A stretch of DNA of 11,059 nt, taken from Planctomycetaceae bacterium (GTDB lineage: Bacteria; Planctomycetota; Planctomycetia; Pirellulales; JAEUIK01). Positions 7,240-11,059 of the stretch are shown here, in pieces. The position numbers and the translations under genes were made by a program. The stretch covers positions 1 to 11,059 of the forward strand of contig JAEUIK010000180.1 in NCBI GenBank assembly GCA_016793185.1, in the 5' to 3' direction. The notes under the pieces were generated by a model. The model had not been told where the DNA came from and ran no database searches. It saw nothing but the letters and a program-made list of their open reading frames with translations. Numbering within the stretch: the stretch's first letter is position 1; each line of letters starts with the position of its first letter.

Positions 7240-8442
7240 CTAGCGCACCCGGCAGCGGAAGCGGCAGATGCCCCCTTCGCCCGGCTCGAGCGGGTCGGTG
7301 ATCTCCCAGCGGAGCACCAGCGAGTCCCCTTGATTAGGCTCGGTGAAGAACTCGGCCTTGACGCTCGCCTGGGCCGAGTCGGGGACGTACTCGAGCCGCG
7401 TTGTCAGGTTGTCGATGATCGTGACGTTGCCGATCAGCGAAGTGCCGACGTTGTCGAACCGCAACGTGAAGTCGACAGTCTCGCCCGGCTTGGCGAACTG
7501 CGTCGACGCCACTTTGACGATTCGCAGCATCGGCGAGCCGCACTCGGGCGTGACTGAATACGTCGCCTGCGCGCGTTGATCTCCCACCACCTCGGCGGCA
7601 GCCTGGCGGTCGATGATCACGTGGACTGCCTGGTCTTTGGTCCAGGTAACCGCAGCCGTCACGCCTTCGGCCAGGTAAGGCTTCTCGCTCTGCTCGAAGA
7701 TCCCTTGGCGAATGATCGCGATGTTCTCATACGGCAGGAAAGCATCCTGGAACGCGGCCAGGCCGATGGCCCGGGAGATGCCGCCATCCCATTGTCGCCC
7801 CTTGCGATCGATCGGCTGCCGCAAGCCGGTCTGGCCGATCGCCTGTTCGTTCTGCAGCTCGGTGGTGACGATCTGATTCTCTTGTTGCTGCACGATTCGC
7901 TCGGGCAATTCCACGCCGGCAGCACCCACGATCTGGTCGTTCAAGAGCGGGCTTGTTACCAGCCGCACCGAGCCGAAGCGTGGCGAATAGATCGGCACGA
8001 TATTCGACGGCGTCACGATCCGCTCGCCGCAGACCGTATCGTAGTGCGCCACAGTGTCTTCCAGGTCGAGGCCGATTACGTCCCAATCCGTTTCGACGTG
8101 GACGGGCTGGCCGTGGTCGCCGCCATCGATCAGGTATTCGTCCGCGGGCCAGGGGAGCGACACGCCCGGCGGCACCCAATCGCCCGCCATGATCAACGGC
8201 AGGGCAGGGGAGTCGAACCCCGCGGGAGGTCCGCCGACGTCCTGGCAATCGACCGCTTCGAGCGGCAGTTGATCTTCGCAGGCGCCGGCCGGCAAGAGGT
8301 CGGTCGGCGAACCGATTCCGGACCGGTGCGCCGGTTCGCAAATGTCGGGGGCGCGGCACGAGCAGAGAATCAGCGTGCCGGCGGCCAACAAGGCCAAACG
8401 CCACCAGCGCGGCCAGACGTAGGTCGAGTGAGCTGCGTTCAT
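7240..8442 (-). CDS. Predicted lipoprotein with C-terminal DUF11 domain
   Basis: A 400-residue envelope protein of unknown function. The N-terminus is a lipoprotein-type signal: PRWWRLALLAAGTLILCSC, with Cys29 (L-C-S-C) or Cys27 as lipidation site. A low-complexity linker with Cys35, Cys55 and Cys66 follows, then a region (about 95-170) with 'EYLIDGGDHGQPVHV' and 'SNIVPIYSPRFGSVRLV' that I remember as recurring in planctomycete DUF11 proteins. A Gln-rich stretch (about 183-215) suggests a helix. The end (about 302-398) is one DUF11 domain: LRIVKVAS, KPGETVDFTLRFDNVG, NVTIIDNL, LEYVPDS, and a terminal strand with Cys393 and Cys397. DUF11 is an Ig-like fold found in bacterial surface proteins and in chlamydial OmcB. 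Start chosen at the ATG at 8442: it has a strong GGAGG lead and overlaps the upstream stop by ATGA. The longer frame to a TTG at 8454 would swallow that ribosome site. Membrane of attachment and partners are unknown. Confidence 0.82.
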   Translation of the reverse strand: MNAAHSTYVWPRWWRLALLAAGTLILCSCRAPDICEPAHRSGIGSPTDLLPAGACEDQLPLEAVDCQDVGGPPAGFDSPALPLIMAGDWVPPGVSLPWPADEYLIDGGDHGQPVHVETDWDVIGLDLEDTVAHYDTVCGERIVTPSNIVPIYSPRFGSVRLVTSPLLNDQIVGAAGVELPERIVQQQENQIVTTELQNEQAIGQTGLRQPIDRKGRQWDGGISRAIGLAAFQDAFLPYENIAIIRQGIFEQSEKPYLAEGVTAAVTWTKDQAVHVIIDRQAAAEVVGDQRAQATYSVTPECGSPMLRIVKVASTQFAKPGETVDFTLRFDNVGTSLIGNVTIIDNLTTRLEYVPDSAQASVKAEFFTEPNQGDSLVLRWEITDPLEPGEGGICRFRCRVR

Positions 8443-9392
8443 CGCCCCCTCCAACCGAAGAGCTTGCGCGGCGCGGGGGCTTCGTGACTCGCGGTCGCCG
8501 TCTGGGATTTCGCCCCGATCGGCAGGGCGGCCGGAATGCGGCCGGCGGTGCGCGGTTGCGTCGCGGCCGGAACCTCGGCTTCGCTCTCGAAGCAGGGGCC
8601 CTCCGACTCGTATTCGACCCCCGTGCCTCCGGCGCCGGGGCTCGGATAGCGAATCAACGGCAGCGCGGTTCCCAGTCCTGGTTCGAGATCCTCGTTGACC
8701 GGTCCATTGGCTTGATTGTTGATCGGAAGCCAGCCCCCCAGGCGCAGGATGGCCATCGGGCGCCCCAGGGTGTCGGCGATCTCGATCGGGTTGTCACCCG
8801 GCTTGGCGTCGTGCGAGTTCAAGCCCCCGATCGCTTCCTCGGCGACGGGCAACGCCGCCCGGGGCTCTTCGAGGTAGATCACCCGGGTCACAAAGCTGCC
8901 GGCCAGCGCCAGCTCGAGATCTTCCTGCGTGATTTCCACCACGATGGGGAAGCGCTTCTGCTGGCCTCCCGGCGGATAGAGCCGGTCGATGATCTCAACG
9001 GTCGGAAAGACCTCGCGTCCCGGTTCGTAAGGGATGCGCGAAACGCGAAAGCGGTAGACCCCTCCCACCAGCAATCCGGCCGTCGTGGGCGAAGGCTGGG
9101 GGTCGAGAAACCGATTGCCCGCGGCCAGCGAGATCTCGGCCCCGGTGGGGGCCTTGATCTCGACCGGCTGGAAGTATCCCGGCAATGGTCCGCCCCGCTG
9201 GAGTTGCGCGCTGCCAATCGCTCCCGGCGGCAGGTCGCTGCGATGTCGATAGTGGACCTTCGGCGGCTGGGCAAACACGCTCGAGTTCGCCTGCCCGACC
9301 GCCACCACCAAAGCCATCACTGCCAGTCTTGCGGCAACTCCACGCAAACCGCACGCACCGCGTGCGACTTGCTGGCGAGGCATCTGGACCAT
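8439..9392 (-). CDS. Secreted protein of unknown function, paralogue of the upstream lipoprotein
   Basis: I recognise no named family. The 317 residues open with a signal peptide: basic residues, then a hydrophobic core (about 20-34), then a likely cut after SSVFA before QPPK. The middle (about 104-218) is clearly homologous to the next gene upstream: 'FPTVEI' against 'YPTIEI', 'EITQEDLELALAGSF' against 'QFTEEDLDQVLSGNF', 'FVTRVIYLEEP' against 'FVTKVIYLPDP', and a shared 'ILRLG'/'IVRLG' strand. This looks like a beta-rich domain. The tail (about 240-317) is Pro/Ala/Gly-rich, probably disordered, ending in a basic patch. The stop overlaps the ATG of the DUF11 lipoprotein gene (ATGA). The start is uncertain: ATG at 9392 is used, the frame reaches a TTG at 9410, and GTG 9404 and ATG 9383 are also possible; none has a good ribosome site. 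Existence is well supported by homology and signal peptide; function is unknown. Confidence 0.78.
   Translation of the reverse strand: MVQMPRQQVARGACGLRGVAARLAVMALVVAVGQANSSVFAQPPKVHYRHRSDLPPGAIGSAQLQRGGPLPGYFQPVEIKAPTGAEISLAAGNRFLDPQPSPTTAGLLVGGVYRFRVSRIPYEPGREVFPTVEIIDRLYPPGGQQKRFPIVVEITQEDLELALAGSFVTRVIYLEEPRAALPVAEEAIGGLNSHDAKPGDNPIEIADTLGRPMAILRLGGWLPINNQANGPVNEDLEPGLGTALPLIRYPSPGAGGTGVEYESEGPCFESEAEVPAATQPRTAGRIPAALPIGAKSQTATASHEAPAPRKLFGWRGR
8445..8452 (-). promoter_or_regulatory. Strong ribosome binding site of the DUF11 lipoprotein gene
   Basis: Read on the minus strand, GGAGGGGG ends two bases before the ATG at 8442, with the GGAGG core five bases away. It lies within the last codons of the upstream gene, whose TGA overlaps this ATG. 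This decides the start and implies translational coupling. Confidence 0.75.
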
Positions 9393-9455
9393 TGTCGTGG
9401 ACACACTCAAAACTCACCCACTCGATTTGCTACAGTTGGCAACTCGCTCCCGAGA

Positions 9456-9484
9456 CGTCCCGCCCACCCGCGGCGGACGGGACG
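9456..9484 (-). other. Intergenic hairpin between the two paralogues
   Basis: CGTCCCG (9456-9462) and CGGGACG (9478-9484) form a perfect 7-bp stem with a 15-base GC-rich interior that can pair partly. It lies 17 bases after the TAG of the Gly-rich lipoprotein gene, in the 108 bases before the next start. No T-run follows, so attenuation or mRNA processing inside an operon is as likely as true termination. Confidence 0.35.
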
Positions 9485-9500
9485 CCGGCCCTCGTTCGTC

Positions 9501-10607
9501 CTAGTGGACGAAGTCGGTCTTGTCGGAGATCGGCTGCTTGAAGAGCACCGGCGGCACCGTCGCACGTTCGTGGATGCTCACGTGATGCGGCGGCTTCGGA
9601 TAGCTGATGCCCGGCGATTGCTTGACGTCGATGCGAACCTTCCGCACCGGGTCGGGAATGTGATAGTGCGTGTGATTCTTGATCACGTGCTTCTGCAGGC
9701 CGGCCGGCACGCCGAGCGGCACATGCGGAGGTCCGGGCAGTCCGATCGGCGTGCCCGAGATCGGCATTCCCCACTCGGGAGCGGTCGCTCCGGCAACCAT
9801 GCCCGGCAGTTGGCTCGGGCCGTAGGCAGCCGCCGCGGGGCCAATCCCGCCGGGTCCGCCGATGCCGCAAGCACCGCCGCCGCAGCCGGCGCATCCGCCG
9901 CCGCTGCCGTCGCCGGCGCCAAAGCCGGCGCCGCCAAAGCCGCCCATCATTTGGCCGTCGCCGCCGCCGACCATCTGCAGGTCTTTGTTACCGAGGCGGA
10001 CGATTGCCAGAATGGCTCCCATCTCGTCGGCTTCGACGATCGGATCGACACCCGGATCGAGGCGCGTGCTGACCAGCGTGCCGATGCCGCCGACGGCCAG
10101 CTCCTGGAACTCGGGGTCCGGCAGGTAGATCACCTTGGTGACGAAGTTGCCGCTGAGGACCTGATCGAGATCCTCCTCGGTGAATTGCACAGGGATGGCG
10201 TTGTGCGCCAGGAAGGCGTCCGTCCGCGGCAAGGTCGGTGCGATCTCGATCGTGGGATAGAGCTCGACGCCGGGACGACCCGGGATGTTGGTCAGTTTGA
10301 GACGATAGAGCGCTCCCTGGCCGAAGTTGTAGCGCCCCGGCACCACCAACGGCTCCGAATCGAACGCGCCCGGCGAACTGACGTCCCAGGTCACATACAT
10401 GCCATCGGGGCCGACAAACGCGACCTGCGAGGCGGGGATCGGGAACGGCGGCACGTACTCGGGCGTCAACACGCCCGGTCCAGGACCACCCACGCCGGGG
10501 CCCGGCTCCATGAGCTGCGCGGCAGGGGGAAGATTGTTCTGACCCGGAAACTTGCACCCGCTGGCAACTACCAGCAGCAGTGAGAGGGCGGTGAAATAGT
10601 GTTTCAT
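9501..10607 (-). CDS. Gly/Cys/His-rich predicted lipoprotein of unknown function
   Basis: First gene of the minus-strand envelope cassette, 368 residues, no named family recognised. The N-terminus MKHYFTALSLLLVVASGCK is a lipoprotein-like signal with Cys18 as probable lipidated residue; position -3 is Ala rather than the preferred Leu, so the lipobox is slightly atypical. A Pro/Gly linker (about 26-58) precedes a domain (about 69-206) homologous to the downstream secreted protein, including EEDLDQVLSGNFVTKVIYL (144-162). Then comes a glycine-rich tract (about 214-257) containing CAGCGGGACG, with Cys239, Cys242 and Cys247. The C-terminal part is Pro-rich with a histidine cluster (KHVIKNHTHYH, 306-316) and HHVSIH (341-346), either of which could bind metal. 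The start is supported by GGGGAAG shortly before the ATG. It faces a divergent secreted-protein gene across 309 bases. It is likely co-transcribed with the two downstream genes, though a hairpin sits in between. Confidence 0.8.
   Translation of the reverse strand: MKHYFTALSLLLVVASGCKFPGQNNLPPAAQLMEPGPGVGGPGPGVLTPEYVPPFPIPASQVAFVGPDGMYVTWDVSSPGAFDSEPLVVPGRYNFGQGALYRLKLTNIPGRPGVELYPTIEIAPTLPRTDAFLAHNAIPVQFTEEDLDQVLSGNFVTKVIYLPDPEFQELAVGGIGTLVSTRLDPGVDPIVEADEMGAILAIVRLGNKDLQMVGGGDGQMMGGFGGAGFGAGDGSGGGCAGCGGGACGIGGPGGIGPAAAAYGPSQLPGMVAGATAPEWGMPISGTPIGLPGPPHVPLGVPAGLQKHVIKNHTHYHIPDPVRKVRIDVKQSPGISYPKPPHHVSIHERATVPPVLFKQPISDKTDFVH
9837..9968 (-). repeat. Low-complexity glycine-rich coding tract
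   Basis: GCC/GCN-rich DNA encoding residues 214-257 of the lipoprotein. It includes two near-identical units, GCCGGCGCCAAA (9912-9923) and the same with an extra GCC (9924-9938), which encode the FGAGFGAG-type stretch. Such tracts can change length by slippage in whole codons. Confidence 0.6.
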
Positions 10608-10916
10608 CTTCTTCCCCGCGAATTGAGCCCGCCGGCGGCGCTAAAAGCGGCCCCCGGAACCGGCGGTTGATCGTCGTTCGTGTGTTGTGGTGCGGCCGGG
10701 GCAGGCCTCGCGGCGTGCTGCCGGCCGGGTTCGGCCACCAAGTGACGTGGACCCGCTGCGGGCCGGTGCGCTAGAATCCCGTCCCGCAGGGCGTTCGGGG
10801 GTGCTAGCACTCGCTGCGGCAGGGATCACCTGCACGCGCCGACTGCGCCGGCCTCTGACTCCTAAGTTTCGGCGTGTTACATCCGGATTCTTTGGAAAAT
10901 CCGTCATAACCCCACA
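10608..10916. promoter_or_regulatory. Divergent intergenic region with several inverted repeats
   Basis: This 309-base space separates the leftward lipoprotein cassette from a rightward secreted-protein gene, so promoters for both should lie here. I found no convincing -35/-10 pair; an isolated TAGAAT is at 10772-10777. Structures seen: CCGCCGG/CCGGCGG arms (10629-10666) in what would be the leader of the leftward transcript, a 10-base palindrome GTGCTAGCAC (10801-10810), and a longer dyad just before the rightward ATG. The last 50 bases are more AT-rich than the rest. No gene or RNA is evident. Confidence 0.5.
10876..10910 (+). promoter_or_regulatory. Two-part inverted repeat just before the rightward start codon
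   Basis: The arms are GTTA (10876-10879) with TAAC (10907-10910), and CGGATT (10884-10889) with AATCCG (10898-10903), around an 8-base centre and nearly symmetric (gaps of 4 and 3). The dyad ends six bases before the ATG at 10917. It could be a repressor site or, if transcribed, a leader hairpin that hides the start. Confidence 0.4.
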
Positions 10917-11059
10917 ATGAAGTGCATTTTTCCCATCCTGCCGCTGTTGATCCTGGCCGGCTGGGGAAGGCCGGCTGGGGCCCAGTTGGCAGAGGCGCCG
11001 CGCTTCAATGGGGCGACGACCTCAGTCCCAGAGGCCACGCCAGCGCGGTCAGCCACAGC
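10917..11059 (+). CDS. N-terminal part of a secreted protein, cut by the window end
   Basis: The ATG at 10917 opens a frame that stays open for 47 codons to the edge. It begins MKCIFPILPLLILAGWGRPA and continues GAQLAEAP: a short basic start, a hydrophobic core (about 4-15) and an Ala-Gly-Ala cleavage context before Gln23. That is a good Sec signal peptide, possibly cut after residue 22. The mature part seen so far is Ala/Thr/Pro-rich, as in an exported linker. There is no clear ribosome site; an inverted repeat lies just upstream. The signal-peptide pattern and the AT-rich lead make the gene likely, but family and function cannot be told from this fragment. Confidence 0.6.
   Translation, partial: MKCIFPILPLLILAGWGRPAGAQLAEAPRFNGATTSVPEATPARSAT

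Noticed and set aside
8202..8225. tRNA-like T-arm on the minus strand (GGGGTTCGACTCCCC)
   Set aside because: The 4-bp stem and TTCGACT loop look right, but no matching acceptor, D or anticodon arms were found, and it lies inside the DUF11 lipoprotein gene.
8484..10583. 699-codon open frame on the + strand antisense to both paralogous genes and across their gap
   Set aside because: The translation is Arg/Asp/His-rich without signal, domains or hydrophobic core. The opposite strand carries two genes with signal peptides, homology to each other and ribosome sites. Long antisense frames are common in high-GC DNA.
10803..10812. Possible CIRCE heat-shock element (GCTAGCACTC resembles the left arm)
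   Set aside because: The right arm GAGTGCTAA is absent at the required spacing, and no chaperone gene is present.

Overview
The window is high-GC bacterial DNA. It looks like a Planctomycetota chromosome, possibly Pirellulales-like. That placement is an inference from three things: long two-gene System II cytochrome c maturation proteins, a DUF11 lipoprotein of a type I associate with planctomycetes, and a small HExxH membrane protein. No rRNA, tRNA, CRISPR, insertion sequence or phage gene is visible.

Left third (57-5178, + strand): a two-gene cytochrome c maturation unit. The first gene is ResB/CcsB-like, and its reading frame stays open to the left edge. After 31 bases comes a 983-residue CcsA/ResC-like protein whose C-terminal half carries the tryptophan-rich WWD motif and three candidate haem-ligand histidines. 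Together they would export haem and attach it to apocytochromes c outside the cytoplasmic membrane. The CcsA half is preceded by about 500 residues of predicted extracytoplasmic, partly coiled-coil sequence.

Middle (5255-6970, - strand): a class I/II PLP-dependent aminotransferase that converges on ccsA, and behind it a small membrane protein with an HELVH zinc-protease-like motif. Both look like independent chromosomal genes.

Right third (7240-10607, - strand): three envelope genes read leftward. In transcription order they are a Gly/Cys/His-rich predicted lipoprotein, a secreted protein sharing a clear homologous core with it, and a lipoprotein ending in one DUF11 domain. The last two overlap by ATGA, so they are probably translationally coupled. 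This cassette is the least explained part of the window and the best candidate for an undescribed envelope system; no function can be assigned from sequence alone.

Right edge: a 309-base divergent intergenic region with several inverted repeats, then the first 47 codons of a + strand gene with a signal peptide, cut by the window end.
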